A DNA stretch of 64,000 bases from Pseudomonas sp. DTU12.3. Its GTDB lineage: Bacteria > Pseudomonadota > Gammaproteobacteria > Pseudomonadales > Pseudomonadaceae. Positions within the stretch are counted from its first letter, which is position 1; every line of letters begins with the position of its first letter. This document shows positions 25,638-35,100 of this stretch, piece after piece. The translations under genes and the position numbers were made by a program. The stretch lies in contig NZ_CP027218.1 of NCBI RefSeq assembly GCF_004124275.1, positions 4,609,001 to 4,673,000 of the forward strand, read 5' to 3'. A model generated the notes under the pieces. It made no database searches. It saw nothing but the letters and a program-made list of their open reading frames with translations, and was not told the DNA's origin.

Positions 25638-28217
25638 CTATTTTTTACGGAACATGAGTAAACAGGCGACACTCAACAAATACGCCAGCAGTCCGAAAAC
25701 AGCCAGAAAAACAGCCGTTCGGAAATATGGCATATTAAATTTTGCCACAGCCTTGTATGTCCCGGCGGGCATATCCCAGTATCGGAAACCATGAACATCT
25801 TTCGCGGTTACCTGTATTCCGTCATTGACATTCATGGTCCAACCAGGGAAGTAAGTCTCATTTTCCAGGAAACCAAACCCGGACGTGGATTTAACGTCAT
25901 ATTCAATCTGATTGGGCTTATACAACGACAGCTGTACCCGATCACTCGCTGCATCTGCGCCGGTCTGAATAGCTTCGATTGCTTCCTGTGCATCGGGCTG
26001 CGCCTTGAAAAAAATCGGCGTCCAGGCTCTTTTGGCAAAACTCAACAAGTCAGGGTTGCCAACTATGTATCTCTGCCGGAGAAACTGCATTGGCCCTGAA
26101 TAATCACCCACCATATAAATGCCGGTCAAATAGCCTTGGTAACCGAAGTCCTGACCCGTGAACGCATCGCTGCGCTCTGCACGCGAATCAACCCCTTTGA
26201 TTCTCTGCACAAGCAGTGGCGCGGGCGTTTGCAAGGATCCGAACTTTTCCGCATGCACAGCGGAAATGGAAGGGTTGTCCCAGTATGCTTGTCCGTCTTC
26301 GACACGGATGAAATCAATTACCTGAATTGAGAAAAACAAAACGAACACAACCGCAGGATTCAATCTGAATCGATGAACGCACAGCGCCACGATCACCATA
26401 AGGATGGTAATCAGCGAAAAGACAAAAGCGTCCTGATTCAACAATAGCGGGTCAACAGCGAAGTAACTCAACACGGCAAACAGGGTAAACCTGACCAAAC
26501 GGTCTTTAACCACACCGACACTGCTGTTTTTGTATTCCTGGTAACCGAGCATGGCGAAATATATCAGCGCCAGGGCGATGAACCCGCGATAGTCCGCACT
26601 TGGAAACCGGCTATAACCGAGCGGCGGAAACACCTTGGTAACCGCGTCGAAAAACCATCCTCCCATGCCCATAAATAAGGCACAGGCGGCAACAGCCGTC
26701 ATACCCACATTACGCTTGAAAACTTTCACGCTCATGAAAAAAACGAACACAAAAGGAATGATCAAGACGTGCAACGAGCGCATCGATACGTCACCCGGTA
26801 GCCCGGGAAAATCAATTCGTTGAATCAGGCTGAGCAAATTCACGGGAGCGATAAACGTCTTCGCCAGATTGCCCGCTTCGGCCGACCTGGCTATCTCACC
26901 CTTTAACATCAGAACCGGGAAGAAGGCCGGGGATGCCATCAGCACCCCACTCATCATGAGCCCTCCGCCAATGATGAAATGTTTCCATGAGCATTCTTTG
27001 GCGATAGCTGACCCAAAAATGAACACACAGGAAATAAAGACGATGCTGATTGACGAACCCGGGTATCCCCCTGTCCATTGAAACAGCAACAGAACAGGTA
27101 GCACAATCAACGGGAAGGGCTTCACCCCATTGCGCATCAGGTCCACCAGCCCTGCAAAAATCCACGGCAGGAATGCGAAACTGCGCACGATATCCAGATG
27201 TTCAGAGTTGCAGAAAAAGCCGCCGAACAAGTTGTAGGCAACACTTCCGATTACCGAGGCAAGAACATCATGTCCCGACTTTCGCAATAGAACGTAAGCG
27301 CCAAGTCCAGCAAAAAACACATGCATGACTTGAAAGACAACTGCCGCATGCAATGTATAAGGAATGTTAAAAACATAGAAAATATAATTCGGCGGATAAA
27401 ACAGGCCGGATTGCATGTTCATCAACAGCGGATAGCCCATCCCCTGGAATGGTACCCACGACGGGAATTGCCCCGCCTGCAAGGAAGTCAACCAGTAATT
27501 CGGTATTGCATGATAGGTCAAAGAGAAGTCCCAAGGGAAAACGCTCTGCCCAAATAGCTGATCATAAAACACGTACAAGTTTAAAAACGCTAACAGACAA
27601 ACCACATACAACCACGCTGGAAGCCTGCTGAACAGCGCCTTGATGTCACTGGCAAAGTGAAGCAGCACCAGAAAAAGAAGCGAAACTGCAAACCCAATGA
27701 GCACGCTGAGCATTATTCTGACCCGACTCACCTGCTCGGCATCGAAGGTCAATTCAAGTTCAGGATCGAAAGCACTTTCCTGCATGCGAATCACAGACTT
27801 GTCGGAAAGATTGTTTATGCTTTCAATCTGATTAAGAGCCTTGAAGCTCATCGCTCCCGGCAGAAAACCCAGGCCAAACACAGAGACGCGCGTATCAAGC
27901 ACCTCGATAGTACCGGGAGAGTTCAGCGGATCCCAACGAACGGGAGATGCCTGAATCGAAAGCGGATACGCCAGACTATTTCTACCGGCAATGACAACTT
28001 CCTTCATGGAGTTATCTTCACTGTAGCCATTTCCATCATTAAAAAACAATTGAGACGTTCCGGAAACACTGGAAACCATCTCTATATTTAAGACAGGCCT
28101 GCTGATCGGAGTAAAGAAACCCACTAGACTAAAAAATATTGTCAAGATCAGGAGACTGCGAAAATACTCTGCAAATGATTTTTTCTGGAATATGTTAGAA
28201 CGGAAAAAAACATTCAT
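25638..28217 (-). CDS. YfhO-like polytopic membrane protein, candidate periplasmic glycosyltransferase
   Basis: An 859-residue membrane protein with 12 or more helices and a large C-terminal extracytoplasmic part. After a first helix comes a periplasmic segment of about 125 residues, then a block typical of YfhO/GT-C proteins: VFPWDFSLTYHAIPNYW, PFQGMGYPLL and QSGLFYPPN. The Asp near residue 230 is in the position of a possible catalytic acid. GT-C enzymes use polyprenyl-phosphate-linked sugars in the periplasm. The gene faces the aminotransferase/GtrB/FdtD/GtrA cassette divergently, so it could be the transferase of that module. The ATG at 28217 has no good ribosome site, so the exact start is unsure. 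The gene is visibly richer in A and T than its core neighbours, fitting acquisition. Function is inferred, not shown. Confidence 0.7.
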   Translation of the reverse strand: MNVFFRSNIFQKKSFAEYFRSLLILTIFFSLVGFFTPISRPVLNIEMVSSVSGTSQLFFNDGNGYSEDNSMKEVVIAGRNSLAYPLSIQASPVRWDPLNSPGTIEVLDTRVSVFGLGFLPGAMSFKALNQIESINNLSDKSVIRMQESAFDPELELTFDAEQVSRVRIMLSVLIGFAVSLLFLVLLHFASDIKALFSRLPAWLYVVCLLAFLNLYVFYDQLFGQSVFPWDFSLTYHAIPNYWLTSLQAGQFPSWVPFQGMGYPLLMNMQSGLFYPPNYIFYVFNIPYTLHAAVVFQVMHVFFAGLGAYVLLRKSGHDVLASVIGSVAYNLFGGFFCNSEHLDIVRSFAFLPWIFAGLVDLMRNGVKPFPLIVLPVLLLFQWTGGYPGSSISIVFISCVFIFGSAIAKECSWKHFIIGGGLMMSGVLMASPAFFPVLMLKGEIARSAEAGNLAKTFIAPVNLLSLIQRIDFPGLPGDVSMRSLHVLIIPFVFVFFMSVKVFKRNVGMTAVAACALFMGMGGWFFDAVTKVFPPLGYSRFPSADYRGFIALALIYFAMLGYQEYKNSSVGVVKDRLVRFTLFAVLSYFAVDPLLLNQDAFVFSLITILMVIVALCVHRFRLNPAVVFVLFFSIQVIDFIRVEDGQAYWDNPSISAVHAEKFGSLQTPAPLLVQRIKGVDSRAERSDAFTGQDFGYQGYLTGIYMVGDYSGPMQFLRQRYIVGNPDLLSFAKRAWTPIFFKAQPDAQEAIEAIQTGADAASDRVQLSLYKPNQIEYDVKSTSGFGFLENETYFPGWTMNVNDGIQVTAKDVHGFRYWDMPAGTYKAVAKFNMPYFRTAVFLAVFGLLAYLLSVACLLMFRKK

Positions 28218-28516
28218 AAACAAAGACAAACTCTTAATTTTTAGGAATTTGGAAAAAAGCGCTTGCAAAATACAGTAGACGTCTAAAAAAAGCGAGATGC
28301 ACTGGCACCCAGGAGGCCACGCCAATCAACAGCATTACACCTCCCTGCCGCTCGTCAAGCCGAGAAAAAGACCACGATCAAGCAGCCGGAAACAGCTGAA
28401 AACCGACTTTTTTGCATGTCTGGTTATCGGCTCAGGAACTCGCTGGCTGCATAGCCAATTGTGTAATAAACCTTTGACCTTTATCATGCGCGCAGCCAAA
28501 AAATTCTGGATAAACC
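28218..28516. other. AT-rich divergent intergenic region
   Basis: About 300 bases between the divergent YfhO-like and aminotransferase genes, expected to hold promoters for both. No gene, repeat or REP element is seen. The A/T content is high compared with flanking core genes. Confidence 0.5.
28459..28487 (+). promoter_or_regulatory. Weak sigma-70 promoter candidate for the sugar cassette
   Basis: TTGTGT and TATCAT are separated by 17 bases and end 29 bases before the aminotransferase ATG. The -10 matches five of six consensus positions and the -35 only three. Confidence 0.3.
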
Positions 28517-29626
28517 ATGGACGCCAAACAACAAATCCCTCTCTTTTCAGCGGTCGCCGCCAACGCAGGCATCGACTTTTCCGAACCACTCATGCGTGTT
28601 GTCAACCGTCATTGGTACATCATGGGTGAGGAGGTAAAAGCGTTCGAGCGCGAATTCGCCGACTACGTTGGCGTAGATCACTGCATTTCCGTTGCCAATG
28701 GTTCTGAGGCACTGGAAATCGCGTTGCTCGGCATGGGCGTGGGGCCTGGCGATCGCGTCGTTACCGTCGCTAACGCAGGCTTCTATAGCAGCACTGCAAT
28801 CAGAGCGGTTGGCGCCGAACCTGTATACGTCGACGTCGACGACAATTCCCTTACCATGTGCCCGGAGTCACTGAAGCGAGCATTGGCGAAACCCGCCAAG
28901 GTTGTCATCGTCACCCATCTTTATGGGCAACTGGCGGATATCCAGACACTCGCATCGATCGCCCGCGCGTCTGGCGCTGCGGTACTGGAAGACTGCGCTC
29001 AATCGCATGGTGCTCGCTCGGAACAAGGCCAGTGCGGCTCCTTTGGAGACTTGGCCTGCTTCAGCTTTTACCCGACCAAAAATCTCGGGGCTCTGGGTGA
29101 TGGCGGCGCGATAGTTACCTCGTCGCCGGCGATTGCCGAACGCTTGCTGAAGCTGCGGCAATATGGCTGGTCGACCAAATATCATGTCACCGTACCTTTG
29201 GGACGCAACAGCCGCCTGGATGAAATGCAGGCTGCAATATTGCGTGTGAAGCTACCCATGCTCGACCAATGGAACGCGGAACGTCGGGACATCGCAAAAA
29301 AATATTGCGAAGCTTTTGCGGCGCTACCGGTAAAACTGCCAGCTAGCCTGGGTGATGACTTTGTCGCACACCTGTTCGTGTTGCGCGTAGAAAACAGAGA
29401 TGCCTTTACGCTGTACCTGAAAGATCAAGGCGTCAGCACTGACATTCACTACCCTGTTCCCGATCACTGGCAAACAGCCTACACATTAAATGACACCTTT
29501 GATCTTCCGGTTACTGAAACCGCAAGTTCAAAACTGGTTTCGCTTCCGTGCTTCCCGGGCCTGACCACTGAACAAGTAAACCGTGTTATCGAAGTCGTCT
29601 GCCACTTCTTCAAACAGGGGATTTAG
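28517..29626 (+). CDS. DegT/DnrJ-type sugar aminotransferase (FdtB/QdtB-like)
   Basis: A 369-residue PLP-dependent nucleotide-sugar aminotransferase. The internal aldimine lysine is K188 in SFYPTKNLGALGDGG, and the pyridine-pairing Asp is in LEDCAQSHGA. The substrate phrase IPLFSAVAAN and the late QYGWSTKYH match enzymes of the FdtB/QdtB group, which aminate C3 of a dTDP-3-keto-6-deoxyhexose using glutamate. The adjacent ketoisomerase-acetyltransferase supports C3 rather than C4 amination. It is the first gene of a four-gene plus-strand run; the next gene starts one base after its stop. Confidence 0.87.
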   Translation: MDAKQQIPLFSAVAANAGIDFSEPLMRVVNRHWYIMGEEVKAFEREFADYVGVDHCISVANGSEALEIALLGMGVGPGDRVVTVANAGFYSSTAIRAVGAEPVYVDVDDNSLTMCPESLKRALAKPAKVVIVTHLYGQLADIQTLASIARASGAAVLEDCAQSHGARSEQGQCGSFGDLACFSFYPTKNLGALGDGGAIVTSSPAIAERLLKLRQYGWSTKYHVTVPLGRNSRLDEMQAAILRVKLPMLDQWNAERRDIAKKYCEAFAALPVKLPASLGDDFVAHLFVLRVENRDAFTLYLKDQGVSTDIHYPVPDHWQTAYTLNDTFDLPVTETASSKLVSLPCFPGLTTEQVNRVIEVVCHFFKQGI

Positions 29627-29627
29627 T

Positions 29628-30563
29628 GTGTTATCGCTTGTAATTCCAGTTTATCGCAACGAAGAATCGATTCCTTCTTTGTTACAGGCTATAGATGATC
29701 TTAATGTTCAACTACAGGGTGAACTGGAAGTAGTATTTGTTGTAGACGGCAGCCCTGACAAATCATTCGAACTGCTGCGAGAGAATCTGCCAATGCGGCA
29801 GTTCTCTTCGCAGCTGATCCTGTTATCGAAGAACTTTGGGTCGTTCATGGCGATTCGCACCGGGCTGCAGCATGCCAAAGGGCGCACATTTGCAGTTATG
29901 GCTGCGGATCTCCAAGAACCACCGAGCCTCGTACTGACGATGAACAAGGTTCTGAACAATGAACCTGTCGATGTCGTGGTGGGTGTTCGTGAAAGCCGGC
30001 AAGATCCATTTCTCTCCAAACTTGCTTCGAAGATGTTCTGGGGCCTGTACAAGCGCTACGTCATTCCGGAAATGCCGGCCGGCGGTGTGGATATGTTCGG
30101 CTGCAACCTGGCGTTTCGCGACAATCTCCTCAAGCTCGAGGAACGGCACAGCTCGCTGATTGCGCAAATTTTCTGGCTGGGATTCCGTCGAGAGGTGGTG
30201 CTCTACTCTCGCGTGGCCAGGGAGCATGGAAAATCGGCATGGACACTCAGGAAAAAAATCAATTACCTGATGGACAGTGTGTTTTCCTTCACTGACCTGC
30301 CTATCCGCTTGTTGATCAGGGTAGGCGCTGCAGGATCGATATTTTCGTCGTTATATGGCATCAGTGTGATTTTTTCGAAACTGGCGGGCCTTATCGAAGT
30401 CCCGGGCTATGCGATGACGCTATTCATGATCACGCTTCTTGGCAGCCTCAATTTATTAGGCCTCGGCGTTGTCGGTTCGTATGCTTGGCGGACCTATGAA
30501 AATACAAAAGGACGCCCATTGGCGATTCCGATGAAAGTCCTTGATTTTGGAGTCAACAAATGA
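29628..30563 (+). CDS. GtrB-like undecaprenyl-phosphate glycosyltransferase
   Basis: A 311-residue GT2 enzyme of the GtrB/DPM1 type, which moves a sugar from a nucleotide donor to polyprenyl phosphate on the cytoplasmic face. The GT-A domain opens LSLVIPVYRNEESIP. The metal-binding motif is D94 in ADLQEPP, as in GtrB. Two transmembrane helices (about 228-250 and 262-286) anchor the C-terminus. The GTG at 29628 is chosen because it follows AGGGG and lies right behind the preceding stop. Its own stop overlaps the start of the next gene by 4 bases (ATGA), so the two are translationally coupled. The sugar is probably the 3-acetamido-3,6-dideoxyhexose made by its neighbours. Confidence 0.85.
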   Translation: MLSLVIPVYRNEESIPSLLQAIDDLNVQLQGELEVVFVVDGSPDKSFELLRENLPMRQFSSQLILLSKNFGSFMAIRTGLQHAKGRTFAVMAADLQEPPSLVLTMNKVLNNEPVDVVVGVRESRQDPFLSKLASKMFWGLYKRYVIPEMPAGGVDMFGCNLAFRDNLLKLEERHSSLIAQIFWLGFRREVVLYSRVAREHGKSAWTLRKKINYLMDSVFSFTDLPIRLLIRVGAAGSIFSSLYGISVIFSKLAGLIEVPGYAMTLFMITLLGSLNLLGLGVVGSYAWRTYENTKGRPLAIPMKVLDFGVNK

Positions 30564-31510
30564 CCGATCCACGAAATTTTTTTGTTCATGAGCACGCTAT
30601 TTGCGAATCCCCAAACATCGGCGCAGGGTCGCGTATCTGGGCGTTCGCGCATGTACTTCCTAATGCAAACATCGGTAATGACTGCAATATTTGCGACCAC
30701 GTTTTTGTAGAGAATGATGTCATCATCGGATCGCGCGTCACACTTAAATGCGGCGTGCAGGTGTGGGACGGGATTACCATCGAGGATGATGTATTCGTCG
30801 GGCCGAACGTTACGTTCACCAATGATATTTTCCCTCGCAGCAAGGTTTACCCGACCGAATTCGCCAGGACGATCATCCGGAAAGGTGCCTCGCTCGGTGC
30901 GAACTCCACTATTTTGCCAGGCATAACAATCGGCTCGGCGGCAATGGTCGGCGCGGGTTCGGTCGTCACCAAATCAGTTCCGCCTAACGCTATAGTTGTC
31001 GGAAACCCCGCAAAGATTATTGGCTACGTTGACGCGAAAGCCACCGGCACGACGACAGTCGAAAGCCCAGGCAACGTTGGCAAGTCTGAGGTCTATCCCT
31101 GCGGCGTAACGCTTCATCGCATGCTTGAAGCTGTCGATATTCGAGGCAGCCTCAGTGTCGGCGAATTCGAACGGGATATTCCGTTCTCAGTGAAGCGCTA
31201 CTTCCTCGTTTCCAACGTACCGACCGCTGAAACTCGCGGCGAACACGCCCATCGCGAATGCCATCAGTTTCTGATCGCAGTCAAAGGGACAGTTCACGTC
31301 GTCGCTGATAACGGCACGAACAGACAGGAATTCGTTCTAGACTCACATACCCTCGGTTTGTTTCTGCCTGCAATGACATGGGGCATCCAGTACAAATACT
31401 CGGCCGATGCAGTATTGCTGGTCTTCGCCTCCGAGCATTATGAGGCCGGCGACTATATCCGCGATTACGACCAGTTCCTGCTGGAAAAAAATAACGCCGG
31501 GCAAGTTTGA
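30560..31510 (+). CDS. Bifunctional N-acetyltransferase / 3,4-ketoisomerase (FdtD/WxcM-like)
   Basis: A 316-residue fusion. Residues about 5-155 are a left-handed beta-helix acetyltransferase with hexapeptide repeats (ANIGNDCNICDHVFVENDVIIG, ILPGITIGSAAMVGAGSVV, and VVGNPAKIIG). Residues about 180-312 are a cupin sugar ketoisomerase of the FdtA/QdtA type with the catalytic histidine pair H229 and H231 in RGEHAHRECHQFL. The same order is known from FdtD of Shewanella denitrificans and WxcM of Xanthomonas. The isomerase would convert dTDP-4-keto-6-deoxyglucose to the 3-keto sugar, and the acetyl transferase would finish the 3-acetamido product after amination. Whether the product is Fuc3NAc or Qui3NAc cannot be read from the sequence. 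Confidence 0.88.
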   Translation: MTDPRNFFVHEHAICESPNIGAGSRIWAFAHVLPNANIGNDCNICDHVFVENDVIIGSRVTLKCGVQVWDGITIEDDVFVGPNVTFTNDIFPRSKVYPTEFARTIIRKGASLGANSTILPGITIGSAAMVGAGSVVTKSVPPNAIVVGNPAKIIGYVDAKATGTTTVESPGNVGKSEVYPCGVTLHRMLEAVDIRGSLSVGEFERDIPFSVKRYFLVSNVPTAETRGEHAHRECHQFLIAVKGTVHVVADNGTNRQEFVLDSHTLGLFLPAMTWGIQYKYSADAVLLVFASEHYEAGDYIRDYDQFLLEKNNAGQV

Positions 31511-31511
31511 G

Positions 31512-31907
31512 GTGAAATTAAAACAACTGAGCGAGATAAAATTCCTCCGTTTTCTGCTGACTGGCGGCTTCAACACCGCCGTCACCTACGGGCTTTATCT
31601 GATCCTCTTAAACTTCTTTGCCTACACGACCAGCTATTCGATCAGCTATGTATGCGGGATCCTATTGGCGTTTCTTCTAAGTCGCTACGTCGTCTTCAAA
31701 GAACACCAAGGCATAAAGTCAGTGGTTTTTTTCCCTCTGATTTATCTCGCGCAATACTTGTTCGGCTTATTGGTAGTCTGGTTTTGGGTCAGGATTCTAT
31801 CGCTACCGGAATTTCTCGCACCGCTGGCAGCAATCATTCTGTCACTGCCGTTGACCTACACATTGAGCAAGCTCGTTTTCACAAACCCAAAACGATCTGA
31901 ACCCTGA
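31512..31907 (+). CDS. GtrA-family flippase
   Basis: A 131-residue membrane protein with four helices (LLTGGFNTAVTYGLYLIL, SYSISYVCGILLAFLLSRYVVF, FFPLIYLAQYLFGLLVVWFWV and PLAAIILSLPLTYTLSKLVF). The GGFNTAVTYGLY opening and the SRYVVF and SKLVFTN motifs are diagnostic for the GtrA group, proposed to flip sugar-loaded undecaprenyl phosphate to the periplasm. GTG at 31512 is the likely start, one base after the previous stop. It closes the plus-strand cassette and is followed by a terminator. Confidence 0.9.
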   Translation: MKLKQLSEIKFLRFLLTGGFNTAVTYGLYLILLNFFAYTTSYSISYVCGILLAFLLSRYVVFKEHQGIKSVVFFPLIYLAQYLFGLLVVWFWVRILSLPEFLAPLAAIILSLPLTYTLSKLVFTNPKRSEP

Positions 31908-31947
31908 ATCCGGTCACGCGTAAAGTTGATCACTGATCTTCACCCAC

Positions 31948-31986
31948 AAAAAAAGGAGCAGGCCCTTAGAGCCCGCTCCTTTTTTT
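31948..31986. terminator. Bidirectional terminator between cassette and main O-antigen operon
   Basis: AGGAGCAGGC and GCCCGCTCCT form a 10-bp stem with one mismatch, flanked by A7 and T7 runs, so it can act in both directions. It lies between the convergent GtrA and methyltransferase/glycosyltransferase genes. Confidence 0.85.
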
Positions 31987-32112
31987 GTCGGTGAAGATCG
32001 ACAGCGACGGCTGCTGCGGCTTTATCGCAATAAATCCTGCCGGCGTATCCCGCACCAAAGTTTTCCAGGGTAACGCGCTCAACGGTGAGTCAAGCGCGAT
32101 ACTCAACGGAGA

Positions 32113-35100
32113 TCAGACAGGCTGCAGCGGCTTACCCACGACAGCGTCAATCCGGCCTCTAGCGCTTGCAACAGCGATATCGTAGGCGCCGTGCAGCAAC
32201 GCATGGCGCTCGGCGCGTACGTTCTGATCAGCCGGTGTACGGAACAATGAGGTGGTTTTTTCTACGTAATGGAAATTTCCTTCGAAGCCGTAGCACAACC
32301 ACAGACTCCAGTCTTCGAGCTGGTCCAGTTCGAGATCAAATCCGCCCCAACGCGAGTACAGCTCTTTCTTGAAAATAATGGACTGAATCGGAATGAAGTT
32401 GTGGCGCTGCATCACTTCATAATCCCACTCCTGACGAAAGACAGCCGGGGTATGGAACAACTCTTCAACGTAAGACGTTTTGTCTTCATTGACGTGGGTC
32501 GTTACCTCGAATGCCAAACTGTAGGCGGCGTCGATTGAAGTATCGGCATTGAGGCATTGCATCAACGTTTCAACATGGTCGGAAAACAATAGATCATCGT
32601 CATCCAGGAACATGAAATAAGCACCGCTCGCATTGGCCATTGCAGCGTTACCAACACCCGATCGGCCTATCTTTTCATTTGCCAGAAATCGCACGGAAAC
32701 GTGTGCCGGAGCCGCTTCCGCCGCCGAGTCTACCAAGGCGCGCTGAGTGTCACCGCCGTCTTCCGCGACCAGTAGCTCAATGTTCAGGTAGGTCTGATTG
32801 AAGACACTCTGCATGGCTTGCTTCAAAAACATGCCACGACCTCTATAGGTACGCGTAATAACCGTTACTTTCGGAATTTCTGCTGATTCAGCAACGGCTT
32901 CGGCGGACCAGAATGCCCCTTCTCTTATCAGCTCATAGTCATATCCGCGAAACGGAAACTTCACCGGGGCAGGCCCCTTACCCTTCAAAAAGTGCGGAAT
33001 GTTCTTCAACAACTTCGGAACATTCTGACGCAGCATTTTCTTCGAACCGGGAAATTGCGACGGGTATATAAACAGGGCTGCGTACAGAACGAAAGCAATG
33101 AAACGGTCGGAAAACGAACCGTATCGGAGTCGAATGTATGTGTTACCCAACACACTTCCGGCAAACTGCAGCGGCTTTATCTCTCCTGCCTCTTCATAAG
33201 TGTGATGAAGCACTGTTGCACCCGGAAGGTACTTCAACGAATAACCAAAGGAGCGCAACCGATAAGAAAGTTCTACGTCTTCGCCATACATGAAAATCGC
33301 ATGGTCGTAACCACCGCAGCGCAAATAGGCTTCGCGCTTGAGCAGCACACAGGCGTGAGACGACCAGTTCACTTCAAGCGTAACCGGGTCGTAATACTTT
33401 GGATGCTCATAAGGGATCTGGCGAAATTCCCAACTTGCCGCCGGTGTGCCGCGATCATTAACCGCAGCAGTAACAGCCTTGACGATAGACTCAGGAAGAA
33501 ACTCGAGATCGAGATTTACGATCAGGCAAAATTCTGCAGTGCCTTTTTGTATCGCGCGGTCGTGTCCAGCACCAAAACCGAGGTTTTGCTGACGAATCAC
33601 TTCTGCACTTGCGAATCTGCCTGCCTGTGCACTCAAGTACTCTTCGAACAAAGCCACCGTATTGTCGGTAGAACCGTTATCAACCACCCGCAGGTTAATC
33701 TTTGCAAGCGGATAGTTTTGCGATTCTAGCGAGGCAACGAAATTGGCGACCCATCGAGCACTATTATAAGCAACGACCGAGACGTCGATCTCAGGAAAAT
33801 CTTCTAGCTTCTTTAATACATCAACACGGCCATTTTCAATAAAACGATTATTGGACAGCGCATTCAAGGCCAGAAGATTATCAGCCGAGAAAGTCTTGTC
33901 CTGAATAATCTGTGCAAGCCTCATTTTTCTGTAGGAATAAAAAGACCAGACAAATTTCAGGCCAGGAACTCTCAGGTAAATGGCACGCGCCACACCTCTC
34001 AGTGTCAGTCTTGGCTTGCGCACGAATGCACGGGCGAGGTCTTTTGCCCTTGATAACTTACGACGAAAACCGCGCAGAGGCCGGGTCAACGTCCAGGACT
34101 TGCTAATGACAATCTCATTCAGTTGTTGATCAATATCGCTCAACTGCAGTTGCAATTCAGCATTGGCTCGCTCGAGAGTTTGATTATCAAATTCAATCAC
34201 ACTGTTTCGCTCGGAAAGCTTTTGCAATTCCGCAAAGAACTCACCTGCCCACGTATCGGAACGAACGATATACGCGCTGGCCACCGGATCGGTAAAGACC
34301 AGAGAGAATGCAGCCGCTCGATCCATGGGCAATGCCGAGACTGGCTGAACCGTAGAGAATTCAACGGCCACACGGCTTATTCCGCAGGCAAGGGCTGCGC
34401 GCCTCGCAAAACCCTGCCAACCCTCATCGCCGTGCAAGAATGCAAAATCGCCAAACCGCCCAGCGTAATCAGCCGGAATCATGACGTGCCATGAGGCGTG
34501 AGTACTGAAGGAGGCAAACATCTGATACTGACTGAAATCACCCACGTCCTCCGCCTCTACCAATTCAAGGAGAGGGGTTCCACGGGTATCCTCGAAGTTA
34601 TCAATCATGGCGCTGAGCGCATTGACACACACTTCTTGCGGATTTTTGACAAAGGACCAGTAACGGGTTTTCAACGATGTCGCAATGAAGCGCTCCAGCC
34701 CGTTTTCCATGTAAAAGAAAACAGCTAGAGCGCCGTCAAACTTCCCGACAAATTTTTCAGGCAGCACCAGTACGATTGACGCACTGTTTGTCAGCTCTGA
34801 CAGAGCGGCATACAGCGCCGAAACTTTCGCTTCAATAACGTCTTCCTGGATAACCAGCGAAACCGAAACGTCCACTGAACTAGCGCTTTCCTGAGATTCG
34901 ACGATAACGCTAGCATCCGGCACATAAGCGCGCACAAATTGATATACGTCACTGGCTGGGTCAAGAATGGCCTTTAATTTTCTCAGGTCCCCACCAATCC
35001 CTACGTCTCTGTTCAGGATAACGGAGGACTGCTTTGAAAATTGCTCACTAAATTCAAGGTGATAGTCACGAGCAGCGACTTCTCTCCAGCCATTCTTTCG

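Noticed and set aside
28301..28316. TGGCAC-containing site upstream of the sugar cassette as a sigma-54 promoter
   Set aside because: The -12 part (AGGC) has two mismatches to TTGC and the distance to the gene is over 200 bases.
31080..31510. Cupin domain as the missing RmlC
   Set aside because: The domain has the RGEHAHxxxxQF pattern of 3,4-ketoisomerases and is fused to an acetyltransferase, as in FdtD/WxcM. It lacks the RmlC pattern.
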